This document shows positions 24,333 to 32,328 of a stretch of DNA of 64,000 bases, in pieces (position 1 is the stretch's first letter; each line of letters opens with the position of its first letter). The position numbers and the translations under genes were made by a program. Location: contig LNEM01000034.1 of NCBI GenBank assembly GCA_001464955.1, forward strand, positions 18,558 through 82,557, given 5' to 3'. A model generated the notes under the pieces. It made no database searches. It saw only the letters and a program-made list of their open reading frames with translations, and was not told the DNA's origin. Source of the stretch: Rhizobiales bacterium Ga0077537 (GTDB taxonomy: Bacteria; Pseudomonadota; Alphaproteobacteria; Rhizobiales; Hyphomicrobiaceae).

Positions 24333-25862
24333 CTACCAGGCGGGCGGCGTCCACTCGGTCGTCTCGTCGATCGGGTAGGATGGTCGCGGCAGATGGCTGA
24401 ACTGGAGCCGCTCGAGCACGGGTGACGTCAGGCCCTGGGTATCCACCTCGAAGACAAGCTCGGGCGGGAACCAGGGCAGGAAGCCCGAGCGGAAATGCCC
24501 GCGCGACTTCACGGCCACCGTGTGCGCCTTGCCGATGTCGAGGCCGAAGATCTCGAAGAACATCGGATCGGACGTCTGCGAACGGTCGGAAATGACGACC
24601 GCCGTAACGCCGCCGATGCGCAGCGCCGCGGACGGGCCGAGGCGCAAGGTGCGGCCCTGAGCGTGGCCGAGGCGGCCGACGAAGGTGCCGTGGTGCAAGC
24701 CCACCACCTCGGCGTCGGCCTCGAAGGGGGCGTCGCACGGGAGGCCGGAGTGGCTGTTGAACGTCGCCCGGATGCGGCCGCCGACGCCCGCCGCGTGGGC
24801 CATCTTGGCGAGTGGCGGATCGAAGAACGAACCGATCAGAACATCCTCGGCGCCCGACCAGACCAGCGCCGACAGAAGTTCCGTCGTGCGGCCCGTGCCG
24901 CCGCCGCCGGGATTGTCGCCGCTGTCCGAGAAGATGACCGGCGCGCGGTTGCGGTCCTGCGCCATTGCGACAGCCGCGGAGAGCGGTGTCAGGGTCTTGC
25001 GGAAGCGGGCGCGGTTCGACCAGCCGAGGCCGGCGATCTCTTTCGCGAGCGACCGGGCGTGGGCGACGTCGCGGCGCGCCGTGACTATGATCGCGACGCC
25101 GTTCTTCGTGCTGTCGGAGAACACGAAGCCGCCGAAGATCGACACGTTGAGGATATCGCCCGCGAACTCGGCGCGGCGACGCGTGCCGAGGTCGATCATC
25201 TCGCCGTAGGGGCCGCTCGCCGTCAGCAGGTTCACTGACGCCGGCGTCAGCGGCAGCCGGATGAAGGCCGTCTTCGGGTCGGCGAGACCGGCGAGCATCA
25301 GGCGCAGGGCCAGCGCCGCCTCCTCACCGCGCTCGATGTAGTCGACGTGCGGGTTGGTGCGGTAGCCGACGATCAGGTCGGATTGCTCGACCATGCGCTC
25401 CGAGATGTTGCCGTGAAGATCGAGGGTCACCACGACGCGCGCCTTCGGCCCGGCGATCTCGCGGGCCAGCGCGATCACCTCGCCATCCGGATCGTCGCGG
25501 TCGGTGGCGATCATGGCGCCGTGGTTCGAGACGTAGACCGCATCGAGCGGACCGGCTGCCTTCAGGCCCTCGCGGATGCGCGCGAGGTAGTCGTCCATCA
25601 GGCGGCCGTCGATCGCGCCGAGGGGGTGGCAGGCGGCGAGCAGGATCGGCACCGGCTGCCAGGGACCGGTCGCGTCCATCGTGCGGATGAACGCCGACGC
25701 CTCGCCGAGCATGAACGGGTTCTCCATGCGCGCCGCCGAGAGGATCTCTTCGCCCTCGAGCACGTAGAAGTCCTCGAAGTCCGACGCCTTGGCGACCGGC
25801 GCGAAGCGATTGCTCTCGAGCCAGACGCCTATGATGGCGACGCGGGGGGCGGTGGACGACAT
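24333..25862 (-). CDS. M81 family metallopeptidase (MlrC-like)
   Basis: MlrC-type protein of 509 residues, near the family length. The start is the ATG at 25862 behind GGGAG; a longer frame to 25961 is unconserved. N-terminal M81 blocks are RVAIIGVWLESNRFAPV, YVSNHGAMIATDRDDPDGE (metal-binding His), VVVTLDLHGNISERMVEQSD and VGYRTNPHVDYIERG. The C-terminal MlrC domain includes FSDSGDNPGGGGTGRTTELL. Members hydrolyse peptide or cyclic amide bonds; the best studied acts in linear microcystin breakdown. The native substrate here is unknown. The gene stands alone and converges on the kinase gene. Confidence 0.92.
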   Translation of the reverse strand: MSSTAPRVAIIGVWLESNRFAPVAKASDFEDFYVLEGEEILSAARMENPFMLGEASAFIRTMDATGPWQPVPILLAACHPLGAIDGRLMDDYLARIREGLKAAGPLDAVYVSNHGAMIATDRDDPDGEVIALAREIAGPKARVVVTLDLHGNISERMVEQSDLIVGYRTNPHVDYIERGEEAALALRLMLAGLADPKTAFIRLPLTPASVNLLTASGPYGEMIDLGTRRRAEFAGDILNVSIFGGFVFSDSTKNGVAIIVTARRDVAHARSLAKEIAGLGWSNRARFRKTLTPLSAAVAMAQDRNRAPVIFSDSGDNPGGGGTGRTTELLSALVWSGAEDVLIGSFFDPPLAKMAHAAGVGGRIRATFNSHSGLPCDAPFEADAEVVGLHHGTFVGRLGHAQGRTLRLGPSAALRIGGVTAVVISDRSQTSDPMFFEIFGLDIGKAHTVAVKSRGHFRSGFLPWFPPELVFEVDTQGLTSPVLERLQFSHLPRPSYPIDETTEWTPPAW

Positions 25863-25986
25863 GGAAACTCCCGTTGCGAGCGGCGGCGGCACGCCGACGA
25901 TGACGATCCGTTGAAGGTCCAGCTTAGCCGGGGAGTGGCGGGCTGCGAAGACTGGAGGCACGCGGGCGGCTGCGGCGGCACTTCTT

Positions 25987-26031
25987 CCCCCTCTCCCCGT
26001 CCCTCACAGGGAGAGGGTCGGGGTGAGGGGC
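25987..26031. repeat. palindromic intergenic element, copy 5
   Basis: CCCCTCTCCCCGT and the full right arm GGGAGAGGGTCGGGGTGAGG around CCCTCACA. It is the same family as copies 1-4, here located upstream of the M81 peptidase gene and outside any operon. Confidence 0.85.
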
Positions 26032-26053
26032 AGTCACAAAGTTGAGTGTCGCT

Positions 26054-26145
26054 GTCGCTCGGCTCGGCCTGGGCGAGGCCAACACCGCAGCGATCCCGGG
26101 TCTCCGCACGAGCCGTGGGCTCGCGCGTCGCCCGGGAGCGCAAGG
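26054..26145. repeat. 92-bp duplicated element, copy A
   Basis: Matches 26509-26600 along its whole length with about seven single-base differences. It contains GGCTCGGCCTGGGCGAGGCC and an inner dyad formed by GATCCCGGGT and CGCCCGGGA with GAGCC/GGGCTC between them. Copies lie 455 bases apart in direct orientation. Confidence 0.9.
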
Positions 26146-26390
26146 GGAGAGGCGGACGCGCGGACAGGCGCGGAGCGCGCTGGTGGGACGCTCACCCCAC
26201 CTGCGTCCCCGGCCGAAGCGCTTTAGCGCGGAGAGCCGGGGTCTTCACAGGTGACGACGATCGCGCCACGCCCACCACTGCGCCCCCCGGCCGAGGGGCA
26301 CCGCCCCGAGAGCCGGGGTCGCTTGGGTCGCTTGGAACGAAATGCGCACGGCGTTAACCGCCCTATCGGCCCGACTCATCCTCAACTCCA

Positions 26391-26475
26391 CGTCATGCCC
26401 GCGAAGTCGGGCACCCACGGCATGTCGCGACGGCTGTGCGGCCCGTCGTGGGTCCGCGCCTTCGCGGGGATGACG
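26391..26475. repeat. long imperfect inverted repeat
   Basis: Two 29-base arms (26391-26419 and 26447-26475) are reverse complements with about four mismatches. They begin CGTCATGCCCGCGAAG and end CTTCGCGGGGATGACG, around a 27-base loop. The arms resemble a widespread alphaproteobacterial intergenic palindrome. The structure could form a large hairpin in either transcript. Confidence 0.85.
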
Positions 26476-26508
26476 CTGTGGAGGCGGATGGCAGAGTGCG
26501 AACTGGGG

Positions 26509-26600
26509 GTCGCTCGGCTCGGTCTGGGCGAGGCCATCACTGCAGCGATCCCGGGTCTCCGCCCGAGCCATGGGCTCGCGCGTAGCCCGGGAACGCAAGG
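26509..26600. repeat. 92-bp duplicated element, copy B
   Basis: Second copy of the element at 26054-26145, in the same orientation. It is followed 31 bases later by palindromic copy 6, just as copy A is preceded by palindromic copy 5, so the two element types may travel together. Confidence 0.9.
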
Positions 26601-26631
26601 AGCGGCGAGCACATTCGACTGGTCGAGTGCT

Positions 26632-26682
26632 GCCCCTCACCCTGACCCTCTCTCCGTACGGGACGGGGAGAGGGTCGGGGTG
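26632..26682. repeat. palindromic intergenic element, copy 6
   Basis: The most complete copy, having both long arms: GCCCCTCACCCTGACCCTC at the left and GGGGAGAGGGTCGGGGTG at the right, around CTCCGTACGGGAC. It therefore shows the full palindrome from which the other copies are partial. Confidence 0.88.
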
Positions 26683-26795
26683 TTGCGGGACGTTTCCAAT
26701 GGCCGCGAGCCGCACTCGGCCGCTCCGCCAGCGCCGGATGCAACAGCTGCCACCGTGCCAACCCGCTCGATCAAATCGGTCAATGGGCCAACCAT

Positions 26796-26830
26796 TGGTG
26801 GTCTCATCGTAATTTCCGATGAGACCACCA
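26796..26830. repeat. perfect 14-bp hairpin upstream of the universal stress protein gene
   Basis: Arms 26796-26809 and 26817-26830 are exact reverse complements (TGGTGGTCTCATCG and its complement) around TAATTTC. There is no U-run on either side, so it is not a standard terminator. It lies 121 bases before the start of the stress-protein gene and could be an operator dyad or an mRNA structure. Confidence 0.8.
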
Positions 26831-26951
26831 GCGAAAAGCAACTGGTCATGAATAATCGCAGCCACCACGTAACGAACGTGAGGGCAACTTTGTGCGACGT
26901 GTGGCCTGAACGGGTTCAAATCCAACGATCAAGAAACTCGGGAGCAGCCGT

Positions 26952-27782
26952 GTGTCACAGTGCAAATCGATTCTGGTCCATCTGAAGTCCTATCAAGACT
27001 GGACGCCATCCATCGACGCGGCCATAGCCTTGGCCAAGCGCTTCGACGCCAAGTTGACCGGCCTCTACACGATCCGAGAATTGGCGATGATCAAGCTGGT
27101 GCTCGGCCCTGATCATCGCGCCGTTAGCGACGCCGAGGCTCGCGATGCGCCTCTCACAGAGGCGATGCGGACAAAATTCATGGATGCGTGCGCGCGCGCC
27201 GGGATCGATGCTCGCTTTGATATTGGCGAGGGCAACGCCAATGAGTTGCTCTCTTTCGCCGGTCGCTGCCACGACCTCGTGGTGATCGAGCAATCATCCG
27301 TTGGTCTTGATGGTCTCGGCGCGGATACAGCCGAGGAGTGTGCGGTTGCTTGCGGCATCCCAACGCTGATGGTGCCCAAGTCTGGAGACTACGCCGGAAT
27401 TGGCAGATGCATCGCCATAGGTTGGAATCACAGCCGTCAATCGGCCGCCGCGTTGCACGGTGCCCTCGCCCTGATCGGCAAAGCAGATCGCGTGGTGGTT
27501 CTCCAGGGCGCCGAGCGCGATCCAATGCCGAGCGTGACGAAGCGTCCTCAGGCAGATATCGCAGCCTACCTCAAACTCCATGCAGGCAACGTCACAGTGG
27601 CCAGGATCGCCGAGAGTGGAAAAGGTTCAGGGGTAGATCTGCAGTCTGCCGCGCTCGAAGCCGGGGCAGACCTGCTCGTCATGGGCGCATACGGACGCTC
27701 GGCCTGGCGGGAGTTCGTCTTCGGCGGGACAACGCGTGAGGTCATGCAGGAGTTGCGGCTGCCGGTACTGATGGCGCACTGA
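26952..27782 (+). CDS. universal stress protein, tandem UspA domains
   Basis: A 276-residue protein with two UspA domains. It starts at a GTG with GGGAG seven bases upstream. The first domain opens CKSILVHLKSYQDWTPSIDAAIALAKRFDAKLTGLY and is partly degenerate. The second ends with the nucleotide-binding loop MGAYGRSAWREFVFGGTTREVM, followed by LPVLMAH, matching the G-x2-G-x9-G-[ST] ATP-binding pattern. It is probably a cytoplasmic ATP-binding stress protein. GC content and codon use are lower than in flanking genes, which may mean later acquisition. It stands alone in a repeat-rich region. Confidence 0.92.
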   Translation: MSQCKSILVHLKSYQDWTPSIDAAIALAKRFDAKLTGLYTIRELAMIKLVLGPDHRAVSDAEARDAPLTEAMRTKFMDACARAGIDARFDIGEGNANELLSFAGRCHDLVVIEQSSVGLDGLGADTAEECAVACGIPTLMVPKSGDYAGIGRCIAIGWNHSRQSAAALHGALALIGKADRVVVLQGAERDPMPSVTKRPQADIAAYLKLHAGNVTVARIAESGKGSGVDLQSAALEAGADLLVMGAYGRSAWREFVFGGTTREVMQELRLPVLMAH

Positions 27783-28145
27783 GCCGAGGTGATCTTGGCT
27801 GGCGGTGCCGACATTGGTTCGCGATGTTCGACCAAGGCCAGAATGCAGGCATCACGGGTGGACCGACGCGCTGTCTCGGCGGCTTCCGGACGTGCCCAGC
27901 TCTATGAACCGAGCCTGCGGCTGAATTGGTCCACGGCGAGGACCTATCGCGCAGCACGCTCCGCAGCGTCGGTTTTGACCCGGCTCGGATATTGCGAAGG
28001 CACGCACTTCCCCCTCTGCCCGTAAGGACGGGGAGAGGGGATGAGCGTTGAGAGACGTTCCCCAAGGCCCATTGGCCCCGGGCCACACCGGGCGCGAAAC
28101 CGATAGGCTCACTCGGTGATATGCCCCACTTCCTGCTGGCGCGCG
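27783..28145. other. intergenic region with palindromic element copy 7
   Basis: No gene is supported in these 363 bases. The only recognisable structure is a short member of the palindromic family at 28011-28040 (CCCCTCTGCCCGT, AAGG, ACGGGGAGAGGGG). It lies 106 bases past the stop of the converging hydantoinase-type gene. Confidence 0.7.
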
Positions 28146-30278
28146 TTACCCCGCCGCGCCGGCTGGCATGGCGAGGAGGGCGACGGGGGTGTCGGCCGGG
28201 CGGCCGTCGAGTTCGCTTGCGGCCAGCGCCATGGTCTGGGCCAGGTCCTCGACGCCGGTCAGGTCCACCAGATGGCGGTCGAAGAGCAGGACGAGCCCCG
28301 GATGCTGGGCCGCCGGTTCGTCGCCGCCTCCGGCCCGACGCCAGAGGTCGGGGAGCGCTGCGGCGAGGTCCGCCGCGGTAGTGGCGCGCACGAGGGCGCG
28401 GCTCCGTTGCGCGCGGATGGCGCCCGACCAGTCGACCGTGCGCATGGGGCGGGTTCCCTCGCCGCCGGTCTGGTAGACGCGAAACCCCGGCGTCGACGCC
28501 GCCAGTTCCACCGCATCGGCCCCGACGCCCAGCGAGCGTGCCGCCACGGAGCGCGCCTCGCGCTCGGAGATGGCGCCGGCCGCGTCCTTCACGTGCATCT
28601 CGGCGGCGCCCATGGCGGTGGCGCGGACGCGGTGGGTCTGGGTGTCGACCTCGACAGTAACGTCGACGCCCGCCGGGTCGGCGCCGAGCCGGACGACAGC
28701 CTCCAGCGCCTCCTTGCGGATCGCCAGCAGGTCCTCGGGCTGGGGGTGGGGCACGATGCGCTCGACCACGTCGCGGACGAGGGCCAGCGCCACGCCGATG
28801 GACGAGATCACCTCGGCATCGCGGGATATCTCGTGGCGGAGGCCCGTGCGGGCGGCCACGTGGGGAATGAGCGCCGCCGCGCCGCCGCCCTCGCCGATCA
28901 GGAGGCGCTGGTCGGGGTCGAGTTCGTATTCCTCGGCGAGGCTCTCGACGACGGGGATCACCTTGTCGGTGGCGCAATCGAGGACGGCGCGGGCCGCCTG
29001 ATCCACGTCCATGCCGAGGAACCGCGCCAGCGCCGCGAAGGCCCGGCGCGCGGCGTCGCGATTGCCACTGGCGTGGACGCCGGGCGGCGCAAGGCCCAGC
29101 ACGTTCGCGGCGCACGTCGTCGTCAGGGCGAAACGGCGGCCGTCGGCGACGCGGATCGCGACGTGATCGGCGCCGTCGCCGGGCTTCGGCTCGACCAGTT
29201 CGACCTCGGGATCGACGAAGGCCTCGGGATCGGCGAATGCCGCGTAGGCGAGGCCGGCGATGTGGGCGCTGCGCGGCCCGACGTCGATCAGCCGGCCCGG
29301 CGCGGCCCGGATCAGGCTGCCGCCCGCGATGCCGATGACCCGCACGTCGAGCGAGGACACATAGGTCTCGTGGCCGCCGACGCGGGCGTAGGCCACGGTC
29401 GGGCGGCCGTTCCTGATGACGCCGATGTTGGTCGAGGTGCCGCCGACCTCGAAGTAGATGCCGTCCGATACCTTGAGATGCATCAGCGCGCCGGCGACGC
29501 TCGCGGCGGGGCCGGAGAGCATGGTCATCGCCGGGCGACGGCGCATCTCGCGGATATCCATGACGCCGCCATCGCCGCGCATGACCATCAGCGGCGCCTC
29601 GATACCAGCCTCTCGCACGCTCGCCTCGGTCATGTCGGCGGTGGAGATCATGCGGGGCAGGATCGACGCATTGACCACGGCGGTGCGGGTGCGCGTCGTC
29701 AGGCCATAGAGGCGCGTGATCTCGTGGCCGCAGGTTGTCGGGAGGCCGGCCTCGCCGCCGATCCGGCGCACCAGTTCCTCGGTGGCGGTGTTGTCGACGC
29801 CGAAGGCCGCCGTCGCCACGAGAACGCGCGCGCCCTCGGCCTGAAGCGCGCCGATCGCTTCGCGGACGGCTGCCTCGCCGAGGTCGTCGGAGACGAGGAA
29901 CCGGTTGGACGTCGCGAGCCAGCGTCCGGGGGCGAGTTCAATCGGGGCGATGCGGGCCTGCGGCTCGGCCAGCGCCGCCGCCGCCTGTCCCGCCATGGCG
30001 ACAACGCCGACGGAGGCCACGTCGCCCTCGAGCAGCGCGTTGGTCGCCTGCGTGGTCGAGTGGGCGAGAAACACCACCTGATCGGGGGCGACGGCCGAGG
30101 CCTCGAGCACGCGGCGGAACACCTCGACCACGCCGGCCGCCACACCCCGGGGGTGATCGTGGGTCGTTAGCACCGATGCCCGGCCCGTCACGTCACGCGT
30201 CCGCGTATCGATGAGCACGGCCTTGGTGAACGTCCCGCCGACGTCGATGCCGATGCGATAGGCGGGGCGCTGGCTCAT
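28146..30278 (-). CDS. hydantoinase/oxoprolinase family protein (HyuA-like)
   Basis: HyuA-type ATP-dependent hydrolase of 710 residues. The start at 30278 (MSQRPAYRIGIDVGGTFTKAVLID) places the actin-like phosphate-1 loop at residues 9-20, as in the family; the frame continues upstream to 30557 but overlaps the leuD promoter and is unconserved. Further blocks are HSTTQATNALLEG and MLSGPAASVAGALMHLKVSDGIYFEVGGTSTNIGV (phosphate-2), then GEGGGAAALIPHVA. Relatives include N-methylhydantoinase subunit A, 5-oxoprolinase and the acetone carboxylase beta subunit. The usual HyuB partner gene is absent here, so the enzyme may be single-subunit or its partner lies elsewhere. No clear ribosome-binding site is seen. 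Confidence 0.88.
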   Translation of the reverse strand: MSQRPAYRIGIDVGGTFTKAVLIDTRTRDVTGRASVLTTHDHPRGVAAGVVEVFRRVLEASAVAPDQVVFLAHSTTQATNALLEGDVASVGVVAMAGQAAAALAEPQARIAPIELAPGRWLATSNRFLVSDDLGEAAVREAIGALQAEGARVLVATAAFGVDNTATEELVRRIGGEAGLPTTCGHEITRLYGLTTRTRTAVVNASILPRMISTADMTEASVREAGIEAPLMVMRGDGGVMDIREMRRRPAMTMLSGPAASVAGALMHLKVSDGIYFEVGGTSTNIGVIRNGRPTVAYARVGGHETYVSSLDVRVIGIAGGSLIRAAPGRLIDVGPRSAHIAGLAYAAFADPEAFVDPEVELVEPKPGDGADHVAIRVADGRRFALTTTCAANVLGLAPPGVHASGNRDAARRAFAALARFLGMDVDQAARAVLDCATDKVIPVVESLAEEYELDPDQRLLIGEGGGAAALIPHVAARTGLRHEISRDAEVISSIGVALALVRDVVERIVPHPQPEDLLAIRKEALEAVVRLGADPAGVDVTVEVDTQTHRVRATAMGAAEMHVKDAAGAISEREARSVAARSLGVGADAVELAASTPGFRVYQTGGEGTRPMRTVDWSGAIRAQRSRALVRATTAADLAAALPDLWRRAGGGDEPAAQHPGLVLLFDRHLVDLTGVEDLAQTMALAASELDGRPADTPVALLAMPAGAAG

Positions 30279-30402
30279 GGGGGTCGCAATCCGGTTCTCC
30301 GGCGGCGGGGCCGGGCTCGTTGGCAGGCTGGGGCGGGGGTCGCGGGGCGCGACGGTCGGGGACAAGTGTGAACGGCCGGCGGCCCCGCTGTGGGGCGGCG
30401 AG

Positions 30403-30430
30403 TTGCCGCGTCGGCGGAACACGGTATAGA
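30403..30430 (+). promoter_or_regulatory. sigma-70-like promoter of leuD
   Basis: TTGCCG (30403-30408) and TATAGA (30425-30430) are separated by 16 bases. The predicted start of transcription is about 47 bases before the leuD ATG. The promoter lies divergent to and just upstream of the hydantoinase-type gene. Confidence 0.5.
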
Positions 30431-30483
30431 AGCAGGCAGCCAGAGCCGCAATGCCAGGGGCATCCGCCCGAGAAAGGTTCGAC

Positions 30484-31089
30484 ATGCAGAAGTTCACGAC
30501 GCTGAAGGGCGTGGCCGCGCCGCTCAACATGATCAACGTCGACACCGACATGATCATCCCGAAGAACTACCTGAAGACGATCAAGCGGACCGGCCTCGGC
30601 AAGCACCTGTTCGCGGAGATGCGCTTCGACGAGCAGGGCCGCGAGAAGCCCGACTTCGTGCTCAACAAGGGTCCTTACCGGGGCGCCACGATCCTCGTTG
30701 CCGGGCAAAACTTCGGCTGCGGATCGAGCCGCGAGCATGCCCCTTGGGCGCTTCTCGACTTCGGCATCCGCTGCGTCATCGCGCCGTCGTTCGCGGACAT
30801 CTTCTTCAACAACACGTTCAAGAACGGCATCCTGCCGATCGCGCTGCCGGAAGCGCGCGTGAACGAGCTGTTGCGCTTCCTCCTCGAACTGCCGGGCGCG
30901 GAGATCACCATCGACCTGCCGGCGCAGACGGTGACGGGACCCGACGGCAAGGTCGATACGTTCGAGATCGACGCCTTCCGCAAGCACTGCATGATCAACG
31001 GCCTCGACGAGATCGGCCTGACGCTCGAGAAGGCAGCGGCCATCGCCACTTACGAGAGCCGGATCGCCAAGGAACGCTCCTGGGTGTAG
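30484..31089 (+). CDS. leuD: 3-isopropylmalate dehydratase small subunit
   Basis: LeuD of 201 residues, the usual bacterial length. It starts at the ATG at 30484 with AGAAAGG upstream. Diagnostic blocks are [20 protein letters not shown] near the N-terminus, then [21 protein letters not shown] and [21 protein letters not shown], which form the swivelling aconitase-like domain. With LeuC it isomerises 2-isopropylmalate to 3-isopropylmalate in leucine biosynthesis. leuC and leuB are not nearby. A methyltransferase gene follows 49 bases later and may be cotranscribed. Confidence 0.97.
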   Translation: MQKFTTLKGVAAPLNMINVDTDMIIPKNYLKTIKRTGLGKHLFAEMRFDEQGREKPDFVLNKGPYRGATILVAGQNFGCGSSREHAPWALLDFGIRCVIAPSFADIFFNNTFKNGILPIALPEARVNELLRFLLELPGAEITIDLPAQTVTGPDGKVDTFEIDAFRKHCMINGLDEIGLTLEKAAAIATYESRIAKERSWV

Positions 31090-31138
31090 CCTCGCAGGCC
31101 TCACCTTCCCGGTGGCCGACACGCGAGGAGCCTACGTC

Positions 31139-31924
31139 ATGGCGGACCCCCAGCCGATTCGGTTCAAGGATGGCGCGGCCTACGAACTGACGATGGGCAA
31201 ATGGAGCCATCTCGTCGGCGGACGGTTTGTCGACTGGCTGGCACCGCCGGCTGGTCTCGCGTGGGTCGATGTCGGCTGCGGCAACGGCGCTTTCACAGAA
31301 CTTCTGGTCGAGAGATGCGCGCCGTCGTCCGTCGACGGTATCGACCCGTCCGAGGGGCAACTCGCGTTCGCCCGGACGCGGGCAGGTGCCGCCGGGGCAC
31401 GGTTTCAGGTGGGCGACGCCACAGCGCTGCCCTATGCGGACAAAATGTTCGATGCGGCCGTGATGGCGCTCGTCATCTTCTTCGTGCCTGATCCCGTCAA
31501 GGGCGTGGCCGAGATGCGACGCGTCGTCAAGTCAGGTGGGATCGTCGCGGCGTACGCTTGGGACGTTACGCGCGGCGGCGCGCCGTTCGAACCGATCTGG
31601 GACGAGATGCGGCGTCTCGGCGTCGAGCCGGCGCAACCGCCCAGCAAGGACGTTTCGCGGATAGAGGGGCTGGCTCGGCTGTGGCGCGACGCGGGATTGC
31701 TGAGTGTCGAAACGCGGGAAATCGTGGTCGAGCGCGGTTTCGCCAGTTTCGAGCATTTCTGGACCGCCACGACCGCGCACAATGTCAACGTCGCGATCGA
31801 GGCCATGACGGCCGAGCAACAGGCGCAACTCAAGGCGAGGGTGCAGGCCCGCATGCCGACCGATGCCGCCGGCCGGGTTGCGTTCACATCGAAGGCCAAC
31901 GCCGTCAAGGGGCGGGTGGCCTAG
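31139..31924 (+). CDS. class I SAM-dependent methyltransferase
   Basis: Small-molecule methyltransferase of 261 residues. The ATG at 31139 has GGAG seven bases upstream; a GTG at 31112 is less likely. Motif I is WVDVGCGNGAF (42-52), the acidic end of beta-2 is GIDPSEGQL, and DATALPYADKMFDAAVMALVIFFVPDP is the motif II region of the methyltransferase type 11 family (UbiE-like). The C-terminal half, with FEHFWTATTAHNVN, is probably the substrate-binding part. The substrate is unknown. Confidence 0.88.
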   Translation: MADPQPIRFKDGAAYELTMGKWSHLVGGRFVDWLAPPAGLAWVDVGCGNGAFTELLVERCAPSSVDGIDPSEGQLAFARTRAGAAGARFQVGDATALPYADKMFDAAVMALVIFFVPDPVKGVAEMRRVVKSGGIVAAYAWDVTRGGAPFEPIWDEMRRLGVEPAQPPSKDVSRIEGLARLWRDAGLLSVETREIVVERGFASFEHFWTATTAHNVNVAIEAMTAEQQAQLKARVQARMPTDAAGRVAFTSKANAVKGRVA

Positions 31925-32328
31925 CGGTTGGCAACCGAGCCGGCCACGTAGGCAAGGATCGAGCGCCCCGAGATCGCATTCACAAGTCGTCATCGGGGGC
32001 AGCTGCATGGCTCGATTGCGGCCATTCCGGATCTGTCATTGGCGACGGTTTTCTTCAGCGGTGACGTTGCGAGCCCGACGAGGGGCGCAACCCATCTGGC
32101 CGCCTCGCGGGCGAACGCAATTCTTGCGCGCTCGCATTGCCGAAGGTCCGAGCCGACCGCGAAGCCCGTAATCCTACGGAACGGCCCATAAAGCGCTAAC
32201 TCCCAGAAAATCATCGTTCTTTGTGCAGTAATCTGACATTCCGTAGTTTGATTGTTCCTGCAAATCAGTTTAGCTCGCGGGGTATGTGTTTCGTGACTGT
32301 GTGAGCGTCGAAACCTCGAGGCGAGGCG
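31925..32328. other. intergenic region upstream of the autotransporter gene
   Basis: No gene is supported in these 404 bases. The last 160 bases are distinctly richer in A and T than the flanks, as expected of a promoter region; TTGATT and TAGCTC spaced 17 bases apart near 32248-32276 are a weak candidate. Confidence 0.5.

Larger units (their letters stand above)
25863..26951. other. repeat-rich non-coding region
   Basis: Over 1 kb without a gene that I can support. All open frames on both strands translate repeat DNA. It contains two palindromic elements of the GGGGAGAGGG family, a duplicated 92-bp element, a long imperfect inverted repeat and a perfect hairpin close to the universal stress protein gene, each listed separately. 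Such a cluster suggests an intergenic hot spot for repeat insertion. Confidence 0.8.

Noticed and set aside
28116-30170. A long plus-strand open frame opposite the hydantoinase-type gene
   Set aside because: The composition is that of an antisense shadow, and the minus-strand protein keeps its actin-like phosphate loops throughout.
30279-30557. N-terminal extension of the hydantoinase-type protein
   Set aside because: It would cover the leuD promoter and start codon, and the actin-like motif belongs near the N-terminus.
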